Shown here in pieces: positions 36,801 through 47,794 of a DNA stretch of 64,000 nucleotides. The notes beneath the pieces are model-generated. The model ran no database searches. It was not told the origin of the DNA and saw nothing but the letters and a program-made list of their open reading frames with translations. This DNA is from Phoronis australis (taxonomy: Eukaryota; Phoronida; Phoronidae), in assembly GCA_002633005.1 (NCBI GenBank), contig NMRA01000064.1, positions 184,001 through 248,000 of the forward strand. The letters are read 5' to 3'. The position numbers and the translations under genes are program-made. The stretch's first letter is position 1; each line of letters begins with the position of its first letter.

Positions 36801-39002
36801 CCTATTTAGTTTTTAAAGAGCGAGTCACTGTCTCACTTCAATCCATTCAGGCAGGCACCCCTATAAACTTTTCTCATTTCTTATTGACATGACTTTTCTA
36901 CCCTGGTATTGTGTGTAAATTAGATGGAGAATTTCCATAATTTGTGTAAAGTTGAACTTTACAGTTGGTGATCACCATGCAGCATTAATTTACCTCATGT
37001 CAGACCCAGTCACCAGTTTGTTCATAAAATATGGACTCTTCCTGGAAATAACCACCTCATCACCTCCTGGTGACCATGTCTATTGTGATGAACTACAGAC
37101 CCATGACACAGATTTACTTAAATTTACCATTCATTTCAAGCCCAACTCTATCCACTGTTATCATCTTATTGTTCACCCAGATCAACCAGTCTTTGTTACC
37201 TGCAGATTATACTGGGCCACAGACTATATGTATCCTCTTTGATGTACTGGGGGCTATTCTTCTTCTCATTTTCAATGAATGTCTTCCTATCTAACTCAGG
37301 ATCACTGGTGCCCTAAACTGTTGATTCTTCATATCCCATCAACAGAGAAGTGGATTAGATAACAAGATTTCTCTCTTGTTGATTTCTATTGCTGAAGATG
37401 TTGGACTGATTAATAATTCTTCTGAAGGAATTATCAGTCTTTTGTGGCTGATACAGTAGCAGATAATGGATTTGTTAATATTAGCATGAATTGTTTATGT
37501 TAGTGGCTGTGTCACCTATTCAGAGTAATCTGGGCATAACAGCCTACTTATGGGTTCACTGGTTTGCTTTGGAGCCAGTTACCACTAATCAAAAATGCAT
37601 TAAGATTTATGCTTGCCACCTTTAAGAAATGTTACAGTTTCCGTAGTACGTATGGTCGTTTAATGTGGAAGTAACTGAAGAATTCTTTCAGTTATTTTCT
37701 AAATGGGATCATCTTGTGCACTGGAGTGTTTCCGAATTTGTTTTTATCCCTCCCCTTTGGCTGAAAGGGAAGGGAACACGGTATTAGTGGTATGCATCAT
37801 GCTGTTGCTATGTCCCTGCGTACTTTCAAATAATAACATTCTTCTGTGCACACAGCTACATTTCTGGGGATTTCAACTAAACCTTCAATTATATGAACTT
37901 ATACAGCGCACGGCATAAGGCGAAAATACCCGCTTGTAAATATGAGTGGTGTTTTATTTGCAACTCATATTACCAGATTTAGGCTTGAAAAATGGGACAA
38001 CCCAAAAATTGCCAAATGTGTGTTCATATAATACAAGTGAAGTTAACTTCCTATTCATATTTTACTTTTTCTACTCCTATTTAAAAGGATTTACTCGCTT
38101 TTGTGGACTCTTGCGTATAGCATATACCGCTAACCACCTGAGCAGTATCTATTCTGGTTGTTACTTGATATCCTCTCAGGGCCAGTGCAAACACTCACAT
38201 CTTTTGTCAATTGGAATCCCTGGAGGGAGCAGTACAGTCACATCAATATATTTTTGGTAAAAACTAGAGGTGTATGAACTAACCTAGGTAAACAAAATTA
38301 AGAATTGATATTTCTGATGTTGTCGAAGCTTTGAAGTAGACATGTATAGTGACTTGAAACAGCTATTCAAATGTATCAGTGTTAATTGCACTGTACTGGT
38401 GACAATGTTCACCCCCACAGCATTTTCTTTACAAAATTGTAGGAAATTTTACAATTTCCGTTGTACCTTTAGATACTTACAGCTAGGTTTGCATGTAAGG
38501 TTTGGGTAAAAATCAATATGAGTGGATCTTGAGTGCCGCAAAATAGATTGTTTTCATCCATCGCCGTCCGATTCATTTAATCATTTTCGTTAGTCAACAA
38601 TTTTCGTTGATTACAATTTATCAAAGGCACACATTTGATGGATAAAGTTGACTTTAAAATACATTAACTGTTAGTTAATCAGTATATCATTCTATGCTAT
38701 TTAGTAATTATGGTTACAGCAGGCATACCTTTTGTACTTAGTGTTATATTCTGTGGCCATATGGGTGTCATTATCGATAAAGTGGTGGAGAATGGACGAT
38801 TACTTGTTCGATGATAATCCACTGTGCACTAACGACCACAGGAAGTGGACTGATTGGACCGGTGAAAGAAACAGTTAAAGATCAAACGTTGAAACGCATG
38901 CATTGGTAAACCAGCTACTGTTAATACTAAGAGCAATGGCCACCAATAACGTCTAGTTAGGAGTTTAAAGCTTAATGGAATTATAAGTATTGAGAAGTCA
39001 AG

Positions 39003-39938
39003 TACAGGGTGTCTCAGAAAACATGCTAACTTGTTGGTGTTATAAATATTGCGAAGTCAAGTACAGGGTGTCTCAAAATACATGCTAACCTACGTGTTAA
39101 TGATTTTGTTCTAATGTTCTGTATTTAAGGAGAGAACTCATTAACAACTAATTACCAGCAGTTAAAGGGAAGTTACTTATTTTGAAACAAAATCAGTAAT
39201 AACAGTGCAGAGTAGTTTTGCAGGAAGTTCAACATTAATAATTGTCTTCGGAAATGTCAGATGTGTTGATTGCACAAATTTCAAGCCATGTTAATAGTAA
39301 ACAACCTCAGCAAAAGCGGAGATCGCTGCAAAGTTGTCTGTGAGATCTGTGGACAGAGTGGATGTGTTTAGAGTTTCTTTAAGGAGACAATTTTCATCCA
39401 CAAATGTAGCCAACAACTACGCGGTGGTTGGCAAACAGGGGTCAGTACAAACAGTAATGGTCACGGATCATAAACCACTCTATACAACTTGATGATCAAT
39501 CATAAATCTAGGAAGGTGACATGGAAATACAATGCAGTGATTTGCTGGTAAACGATGGGGGTCTTGACTTTTTGTTATGTTTGCCTCTGGATTGGGTCCC
39601 CCCATTCAGATAAATATGATCGCATGATGGTTCCCAAAATTGCAAAAAAGGGGATGTTCCTCAAAAACATGTGTTAAGAGCTGTTTTAAAAATAGCTTCG
39701 TTGAAATGCACATATAAAGCACTGTTTCACCGACAGAATATGAAGCAGAAATGAGAGGATGGAAGTATGTGTGTCTAGTTGATCAATAACTTTTGCCATT
39801 AACTTCAAGTTTGGACACATCTTTTCCGAGTTGGAGACTTTGAATATATGTTATTGTAATTGTTAAAATGCGATATTCTAGAGAATATGATCTTTTATTG
39901 TCATGTTATTGGATTGTATCTTTTTGAGACACCCTGTG
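39003..39938 (+). mobile_element. Decayed Tc1/mariner-like DNA transposon
   Basis: The ends carry matching terminal inverted repeats: TACAGGGTGTCTCAAAA at 39062 (and a duplicated TACAGGGTGTCTCAGAAA at 39003, unit about 59 bp) against TTTTTGAGACACCCTGTGGG at 39921. Inside, 39310-39372 translates to AKAEIAAKLSVRSVDRVDVF, which has the look of a helix-turn-helix from an IS630/Tc1/mariner-type transposase. The frame is broken soon after and no DDE/D catalytic core is visible in the roughly 0.9 kb, so the element is internally deleted and immobile by itself. A leading TA at the left end fits the family's target site; the right-hand TA has mutated. Confidence 0.6.
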
Positions 39939-42099
39939 GGTAGAAATGTTTTGATAGGTTAAACTCTAGAAGAATGTATAATCTCTTTAATGGTGTGTTT
40001 GTATGCTTCTTACTGTGCTAAGGTATACTATACACTAATGCTATAAGTATTCTGGCAAAATCTCTCAGAATCCCCTGTTATGATGACTAGGCAGAGGCCA
40101 AATTCATCATCAGTGGTTTACCTAGGATGAAGGGTACTTAACAAGAAAGTGCGAAGCCATTCTGTATAAAATTTTGCCGTATGATGATTATAACCAATCA
40201 TTTTTTAATGATACCGTACCTACATTAGCCGTCGTGACGGAGAAACCATATTTTGACTGATTACTTTTGTTTTGTACTGTATTACAGCAACTAAACAACA
40301 ATGCTATTTTATACATCTACGAAACAGGCTCAAATGGCTAAACCGATCAGCGCCATCTTGAGGCTTGGGGACGAGGCTGCGTATTTACTGGACACGGTTT
40401 AGTGATTTTCGGCTGATCATTTTCACCATAGAACTAGCGTACTTTAAAATATTAAGCTACTTACACCAACTCTATATTAACATGATCACAAAAAGTTGTA
40501 TTTCTAATTCGATATAAGCAGGTCTTACTGGTATAAGTGAATATGCAGCAAATTCCACTTTAATGCATTAAATCTGCATTCATTTTTCTCTGACTTAAAA
40601 CAGCTGTAAGCCCATGCACCTTTCATGCAGCAAACTTTTGATTCAGGTCCCTTACCACACTATAAAGTAGATCTGAAGTTGTTCTGTAGTCAAATGACAA
40701 GTGATTTCGCTTTGTCGAGGACGTGCTCCACGCGTAAAATGAGACGCTGTGAGAAACCAACTTGTAGAGCCTGAACTAAAGGAATACCGCATTGTCATTT
40801 CTTTCACAGCCCTGACATCATCTCCGATTTCGTTAGGGAACTATTTGAGACCAATTCCATAGCGGTAAATGGTTTAAATCAAAAAGTGGTTTCCGAGTTG
40901 CAAACTGGATTTATATCCACTTTAAATTACACATCAATCTTTCAATTCATTCCTCGAAATTTTGGTCAAAGTCTCTAATTTTGAAACGGGTATTAATTTT
41001 TAACCTTGAAGAAATGATTATTAAATGTTGGCTAGAGCTCTGTACATTCTTAAAGGGGCTTCATTTGTTTGATTAATATTAGCCATTCAAATGACTGCTG
41101 TGGACACTTATTTCTTGGATGAAATAAAGTTTCATCTAATTTAAAGAAAGACATTTTTTCTAAAGCTCAAATTTTTTTATCTCTTCACTCTTTAATGCTT
41201 GATGATACCTGTGCCCACGATGAAGAGCAATGATACATGTGCTCATAATAAAGAAAAATATGTCTTATTTCTTTTTCTCAAAAAATTTGAATGAAAAACT
41301 AAAATGTCACTATTTCACCATATTGTGCTCGTAATGGCCAATTTCTGTAATTCCACGGTGCCCTGTGATTCTGTGGCATTTACCCATAATCCTTCTCATC
41401 AACAGGGCACAGTTGTGCCCTCCTGCTGTGCTTATCACTATTTTACATTAATTAGCATTAGTTTGCCATTTGTCAGTCTAATGCCAGTTAAGTTTTACTG
41501 TTCAATTGTAATCCAGATGTAAACATTTTACAAAGCTGATTGAGATGTGATGCAGTTTTTCACTTGTCTTTCCTGCTAGGTCAATCATGCAATGTTTTTT
41601 TCTGTCTCACAAAAGAGGAGAGTTGAGTCAGTGTGTGAGAATCTTTATGAATTGTACTCAAAATTAAATGGTTATCTTGTGGAAGTACATACGTTGCCGA
41701 TTATCCGGGAAATAATTTTGTCAAAGCTTGCCCTCTTTTTGCTCAAACGTTTTAAGTATTTACAGTTAACACGACAATGGTATAGAACTTGCACCTGGTA
41801 AACCATTGATTTTTTACAAGTTATCTATGATAAAAAAAGGGAAACTACCTGTTGTCCTCACTCTAAATTAATGAGATTAAATACAATTTGCTTCTTGGAA
41901 TGAATTATGAAGCCTTCACTTGCATTCCGAAGACCCAAGTCACTTGCAAGCAAAGCTGGTGTGATAATATAATGTAATGTATGGTGATATCTCACAAAAG
42001 TATGTGTCATCTCGGGTTTTCAAGTGTTGCATGTATCTACAGAATGCAGCTGTATAGTGTAAGTACTGACAAGTGGTATTTTATCTGCTGTGTTTCCAG

Positions 42100-42291
42100 G
42101 TAAGACGCTGCCAATCCATTGTATCGTGGAACAATCCAGCACAGCCGTAGACAGTCCGGAGAAGCCTAGTTCATCAACTGTTGAGCTGGATAGTTATGCT
42201 ATCGTGTCGAGCTCGACGCTGTTCAACGAGATTGTGCGCGCGGCCATGTTGAAATTAGGCTACACCACCACAGAAGCAGTGGCAGCCACTG
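42100..42291 (+). CDS. dve: dve-like gene, CMP domain first half
   Basis: The exon between TGTTTCCAG and ACTG|GTAGGT reads KTLPIHCIVEQ, later LFNEIVRAAMLKLGYTTTEA and VAATG. This fits the CMP (ubiquitin-like oligomerisation) domain of the SATB/Dve family, where the order is a LP.xCxVE strand, LFNxLVxxALxxLGY helix and a small-residue turn. In SATB1 this fold makes tetramers, so oligomerisation is likely here too. It starts and ends in phase 1. Confidence 0.85.
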
Positions 42292-42983
42292 GTAGGTTAC
42301 TAATGGATACTTGGATTGTAAATATTTTGAGGCACTCTAGTTAAGACAAGAAGGAAAGCGGCCATTTAGGCAATGGTTGTAGTCTTCAAGACAGTCAACA
42401 TGGGAGTCCAACTCAGGCTTCTTTAGTCAGAATGCACTTGTGTTTTAGAATTTTTCATCTTTTGATCCATTCTTTTGTGTTCAAATGAGAGATTTCATTT
42501 AGCATCTTAGATTTTTGTTAATGAAAATATTTGAGATCTAGATAGTCTGCCATTTGACTACATTGAATTTCTGCAGTTTTCACTTAAATGACAAGTTAAT
42601 TAGAAAAACAGATGTTTTGAGGTCATATTTTATGAATGTCCTTGTATCCTTTGTACTGCACAAAGACACTACTCTTGATAACTAAAGACTTTGCAAACTC
42701 ACATAAGTTGGATCCAACTGTTGCGATAAGTTTGATCTAAGTAAATCAAACTATTGATTGACAGGCCAAGAGCACAAACTATAATAAGAGTGGTGCAGAG
42801 ATCTGACTTAAGCAAGCTTTACCATGGCCGTGCCTCTAAAATCCAGCTATGATCCTCTAAAGCTCTCTCTCATACCTCTGATACCAGTTTCGGATTCCTT
42901 ACCTGGACCTATGTCAGGGGTTTGGTTCCTTGGTATAGAGGATCTTCAGACATCTGTATGTCACCCTCTACCATTTTTTACAG

Positions 42984-43110
42984 GTGCTATACAGTTCAAG
43001 AATTGGAAACCGTTGTCATTTGATGTCATCACTGATAACAGTCAACTCACAGTTGATGATGTGTTGGGAGAATTGACCTCTGTGGCAACTTTAAGGATCC
43101 GGTTGTCTAG
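42984..43110 (+). CDS. dve: dve-like gene, CMP domain second half
   Basis: The exon lies between acceptor CCATTTTTTACAG and donor CTAG|GTGAGT. It continues the CMP domain: AIQFKNWKPLSFDVITDNSQ, then LTVDDVLGELTSVATLRIRL, matching the W.P...V.D....TV.D.L......TL.I.L pattern of SATB/Dve. It ends in phase 2 (AG), which joins T at 44854 to make Ser. The exon starting at 53114 has the same entry phase, so it could be an alternative splice partner. Confidence 0.85.
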
Positions 43111-43324
43111 GTGAGTGCCACGCCCATGTAATTAGGGGTTGTGCATCAATGATTGAATTGTTTGTTACTGAAGGTGTGCTGGGTATACTGATGAGTTGGA
43201 TATGGCTGCGAGGCAAAGTTTCCTTTGATAGGAAAGGTCAAACTGTCCTCTGCAGACCAGAAAATTAGTGTTCAACCTTGGCTTTACATAACCTTAATTG
43301 TCCACTGGATATAATACTTAAAAA

Positions 43325-43445
43325 TTATATTGCCCACCCATTATGATATCTTTAAGCCATATTGCCCATCCGTGATGACACCCAAAAGCAATATTGCCCA
43401 TCTGTGGTGATATCTTAAAGCCACTTTAGCTCATCCGTGACATAC
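43325..43445 (+). repeat. Degenerate tandem repeat of about 40 bp
   Basis: ATATTGCCCATCCGTGATGA-like units recur three to four times with substitutions and small indels inside a dve intron. Confidence 0.7.
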
Positions 43446-44190
43446 CTCTCAGAACAACTTCATGTCTGATTTGGTAGAACATTTCTACTTTGCGTATTGG
43501 GAAACCTTCTCGTCCATTCAAAAGAAGTCTTGGATGTGGTGTAATTTTGCTGCATTTGTCCTATTGGAAAGTGTATTGCTGATAAAATGAAACCTTCCAC
43601 TGAGTCGTCACGTCCTTGTCAAAATTTGTTTACTTACTGTATGGTTATTTGGCAAAATGTATTTTTGCTCAAACTGTGACCTTGTGTAGAACCACATCTC
43701 CAGCTACCAGTGAATGGACGTCATGCACAAGGGAGAGACTGGATTTTCATGGAGTCCACTATTACCAAACAGGTGTAACACTTTGACTAGATAAAACTTC
43801 TGACAACGAATTATAATAGGCTTTATTTCATGTAACAGTCTTTTGGTCCACACTACAAATATTTGGTACATAGAGAGCAGAAAATATCTGAGCAAAAATT
43901 AATCTATTTCAAGGAACTTATTTTACAATTTCTCAGCATTAATCAAATATTATGCAATTTTTCTTAAGGAAATTATGTGAGGAGTCTACAAAAAAATCCT
44001 GAATACTATTTGGTCCTCCTTATAAATTCTTGGTAAAAGCTGTAAATGTGAGTGTCTGAGTAGCGGAGCTCAAGAAGATCTCTTTCTGATTCCACCTGTC
44101 CACTATTATAGCCCGGGCTTATTTTTTCCTCTGTATCAATACCATTAAACCTTCCCTTAAATATGAGTAAAGGATGCACCAAATAGAAAT

Positions 44191-44223
44191 TAAAAGATTA
44201 GTAAAAGATTAGTAAAAGATTAG
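44191..44223 (+). repeat. 11-bp tandem repeat, 3 copies
   Basis: TAAAAGATTAG is repeated without change three times. Confidence 0.85.
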
Positions 44224-44853
44224 TTTGGTCAAATAATTTGCTTGTGCTTGAAGGGTGCGAAAATACCATCCTGGTATAACTGAAGTCCTCGAGATAACAG
44301 ATTTTGAAATTTTGTTATTGAGAGATCATGATTACATTTTGTATGGACAGAAACCACCAATATCAACAAGCACGTTTGCTAAAAAGTTAATAATTGGTTA
44401 TTGTTTTATCCATGACTTTTTATTGGTGATTTTTTTATCTCAAACTGAACTACTGAGCAGTCGCGTACATTAAAAGGCATAATTAGTAGTGCCATTTAAT
44501 ATAAACATGCAGTGATTGAAATAAAACATAGTCATAGCTCGTCTCATTTTATTTAAACTGTTAAGCAAAATACTTTGTTTTCATGTGAAGGAGGAGACCT
44601 GCGTGCATGGTGCCTGTAATCGCCATAGCGGCATACTTTGTTCTCACTGTTGCTTATGTTTTATTACATTTGCCTGTTCTCCTCGACTCTCTGATTATGT
44701 TTTATTCGTCGCTCTTCTTACATAGTAATGAAAACTAGTTTTCCGCAAGAAGGAAATACGCTGACTTCACGTTTGTGTGTTGTCCGTAAGTTTCGAGTGC
44801 TTCCGTTTTGCCAAGAAATCCAGGCCACCGAGAAGTCTTCTTCCTATTTTCAG

Positions 44854-44959
44854 TAACGCGGCCTCTAGTGCACAAATGGACATGAAAGAAAAGTTGTTGC
44901 AATTACTTCTTAATCAGTCGCAAGATTTTCTTCTCAAAGCAGGCTGCCCCATTGACAAG
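44854..44959 (+). CDS. dve: dve-like gene, CUT-like domain first half
   Basis: Acceptor TTCCTATTTTCAG and donor GACAAG|GTAGGC frame an exon reading SNAASSAQMDMKEKLLQLLL and on to LKAGCPIDK. It has the length and position of the N-terminal half of the CUTL domain, a DNA-binding accessory domain between CMP and homeodomains in this family. It ends in phase 0 at the middle of the domain, the same place and phase as the exon 53114-53225, although the amino-acid sequence has diverged a good deal from typical CUTL. Confidence 0.75.
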
Positions 44960-45512
44960 GTAGGCAGGAGCTGTTAACCTTTGAACTTACATGTATGCGG
45001 TCACTTTATTACGTTCATTAGGTAATACCTAGAAGGAGGCTTAGTTCTTTGCTTTTATTTGTGTATCTCCATAATACAGTTTTTAAGCTTGTTTGTGGTG
45101 AAATTTCGATGAAAAGTTTCTGATCTCTCCAATAGACGATAGACCAATTAATTAGATTTTGGAATGGTACTTAGTGACAAAGCCCTTACAATACAACAAA
45201 ACAACATTGTGTGATTTATTATTGCAGAGTGAGTACCCTTATTGGCAATTCTGTATATTTTGTCAAAAATTTACAAAACTATTGAATTTAAGTGTGTAAA
45301 AGTATGCATTTCCTAAAAGTAGAAAGCCACAGCTTCTGCTTGATGCAAATCTACCACTGACTGGCTCACTCAATCACATCTTTTTAGTAAAATTAAGCAA
45401 AAAAGAAAGGCATGTTCGTAACAAAACATTGGTAACCTGTCAATCACACTACCAAATTTCTTTTGAAAAAATATGCGAGATGTTTTCTATATTCATTTGT
45501 CAATTTTGTTTT

Positions 45513-45634
45513 ACGCAACTATTTAAAGTTTTCTTATAAAACCCCTATTAGGTGGTTTTCGATGATACTATCAACGCAACTATTTAAAGTTTTCTTATAA
45601 AACCCCTATTAGGTGGTTTTCGATGATATTATCC
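45513..45634 (+). repeat. 61-bp tandem duplication
   Basis: 45513-45573 is repeated at 45574-45634 almost without change (one clear substitution near the end), so it is very recent. Confidence 0.95.
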
Positions 45635-46324
45635 AAAACGTTAACATTTCAGAAACGATTCTTAATAACAGTGTATTCAAGAACAGTGCATAAACTGTGG
45701 TATCTGAAACTTTCGCATAAGTAAGAGCAAAGATCTTTTCAGACATGATGTGACCAACAGGTGCATGTATGAAGGCTAATTATTCTTGCTTATAGAGTTG
45801 GAATCATTTTTCAAATCATGTACACTTGTCTGTGAAAATTTTGAAATCTTGGAATACTAAACTGTTGTCTTTCATGTCCCAGCCTCGGTGGCAATTTTCC
45901 TATGTTGTTTTGTATTTTTTTACTGGGCCTGGTTAAATTAGAGTCAAACGTTTGTTTGCAGATATGAGCACATACCTTCGCACATCATGTAGCCATTGTT
46001 GAACAGTCTTCCTAGCGTGCAAGAAACTCGTGACTTTGCGAGATTTAGCCATGTGAAGCACATGACCACATAAGCTTCCTTTACGAGATTCTTGCGTCTA
46101 CGGAGACGGGCATCAGGATGTTCTGCAGGTCTCGGGGCTCCATAGGAGTTTTGGCCTACACTGGATAGCAACAGTGGTGTTACTGTGTGGGTGCCATGCT
46201 GTGATTGGTGAATAATTCTGTTGATGTCATTCAACAACTGAATTTATCCATCTGAACTTTTATTCATCCTTATTCTAGTTATTTTTTTTTACCACCCAGT
46301 CAATCTGTGATATGTTCATTGTAG

Positions 46325-47794
46325 GATATTCTCGCACAGATCACCAGCGGCCAGTCTTTGAAGGACATTCCTAACTCGACCAAGGAGGCTTTCTATGACT
46401 GGTACCACCAACAAGTGAACAAGTCACATGCCTCTCCCTGCTCCAAGGAATCCTCACCTGATAACTGTTTACAGCTCTCTTACCCTACTGTTGCCCACAT
46501 TCTGAACTCTCGCAAGACGCCCACACTGTCACATGGGTTGCCACGGACACGGCCACGCACGTCCTTTGACCCTGACCACGAGATTCCTCGTCTCAACCAT
46601 TGGTTTCAGCAGAACCAGCATCCGTCACGCTACCAGATGATGCAATACCTTGAAGAGTTGAACTTGCATGAGACAAGGCGTGGCCGACTGCGCAAACCTC
46701 TAGACCTTCTCAATATCATACATTGGTTCAAAAATGCTCGGGCCGCCGTTCGTAAGGGAATCAAAGTCTTAGATAGTGCGGAGGACGGGGAAACAAACTC
46801 TGGTAAGAAAAATTCTGGTGATAATTGGGAGAGCGGGGAAAAAAGCGACATTCCTGAGCTGCCTAATAAAAATGCTGTGTATATTATTAGCAAGCCGAAC
46901 AGGGACCATGTGGACTATGAGGAGGGATGTAGTGAGAGTGAGGAGGATGAATCTGGGGAAGAGGATGAAGAGTTAGAACCGGAAGACCTGTCTTTGCCAA
47001 AACGCATGTCAAGTAGCGAGCAATCTCAAGAAAACGAATCTAGCAAAACATCAGAACTAAGTGAAGCATGTAAAAGAGGGAGCAGTGGGAGTGAGGACAG
47101 CCCAGCCAAGAAAATCAAAACAGAAAACTCTGACGAATCGGGAACTAATAGTAAATTAAATGAAATAAAAACGGAGAATCTAGAAAATGAAAGTGAAGTC
47201 TGTTCTGAAAGTGGCACTTCGTCTGGGGATAGAAATAACTCACCAGCCCACACAAGTGCGGGACAGACACCCTCACTCATGGTTCCCATGTACTCTGTAC
47301 CCTATCCTGTTGGCATTTACCCGGGCATGGGACTACACCCCATGTCCCCACACTTCTACGGGACGCAGTTCGCAAACACACAACACTCATTGGGAATGAC
47401 GCCCCTCGACATGAGCCGCTACACAAGCGGTGGCGCTCCGAAGCTGTCAAAACCGCAGGTGTCGCCGACGAACGATTCCGACTCCAATGAGAATCTGTCG
47501 AGAGAGGAGAAACGACGGCGACACCGCGTGTTCATCGACCCAGTGACAGAGATTCCATTACTGGAACACTGGTTCAATCAGGAAACACATCCACCACATT
47601 ATGTTATTGAGAAATACTGTGAAGAGCTGAATAAGTTGGAGTATCGCCAGCGCTACCCCAAGCTGAATCCGAAAAATGTGCAACTGTGGTTCAAAAACCA
47701 CCGGGCCAAGGTCAAGCGGCTACGTTTAGGTCAGGCTCTGAACCTGAACCACAATGGCATCAGCGTTCTTAATATTCCACCCACTGCAGTTTAA
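46325..47794 (+). CDS. dve: dve-like homeobox gene, last exon with two homeodomains
   Basis: This exon encodes 489 residues and completes a 703-residue nuclear transcription factor. It opens after TTCATTGTAG with the second half of the CUTL domain (DILAQITSGQSLKDIPNSTK, DWYHQQV). Homeodomain 1 lies at 46544-46765: RTSFDPDHEIPRLNHWF, an extended loop before helix 3, then IIHWFKNARAAVRKG. Homeodomain 2 lies at 47510-47728: VFIDPVTEIPLLEHWF, then VQLWFKNHRAKVKRL. Both keep W48, F49 and N51. Two atypical homeodomains beginning F.DP..E.P.L..WF and following a CMP domain are diagnostic of Drosophila Defective proventriculus relatives; vertebrate SATB has one. Between them are an acidic SE-rich tract, the CtBP-type motif PEDLS (46979-46993), and two IKTE sumoylation sites (47114, 47165), which point to a repressor. 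An open frame begins at TTG 46358, but the true exon edge is 46325. Family assignment is firm; orthology to dve rather than another CMP gene is likely. Confidence 0.9.
   Translation, partial: DILAQITSGQSLKDIPNSTKEAFYDWYHQQVNKSHASPCSKESSPDNCLQLSYPTVAHILNSRKTPTLSHGLPRTRPRTSFDPDHEIPRLNHWFQQNQHPSRYQMMQYLEELNLHETRRGRLRKPLDLLNIIHWFKNARAAVRKGIKVLDSAEDGETNSGKKNSGDNWESGEKSDIPELPNKNAVYIISKPNRDHVDYEEGCSESEEDESGEEDEELEPEDLSLPKRMSSSEQSQENESSKTSELSEACKRGSSGSEDSPAKKIKTENSDESGTNSKLNEIKTENLENESEVCSESGTSSGDRNNSPAHTSAGQTPSLMVPMYSVPYPVGIYPGMGLHPMSPHFYGTQFANTQHSLGMTPLDMSRYTSGGAPKLSKPQVSPTNDSDSNENLSREEKRRRHRVFIDPVTEIPLLEHWFNQETHPPHYVIEKYCEELNKLEYRQRYPKLNPKNVQLWFKNHRAKVKRLRLGQALNLNHNGISVLNIPPTAV

Larger units (their letters stand above)
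25570..42099 (+). other. Long intron of the dve-like gene
   Basis: This 16.5-kb phase-1 intron has no supported coding exon inside. It contains a perfect RFX X-box (28114), a promoter-like region (31540-31900), minisatellites (32936, 33791), a decayed DNA transposon (39003-39938) and repeat copies. Intron size and position are typical for regulatory introns of developmental transcription factor genes. Confidence 0.6.

Noticed and set aside
46630-47289. Minus-strand and other-frame ORFs in the last dve exon
   Set aside because: Shadows of the homeodomain frame.
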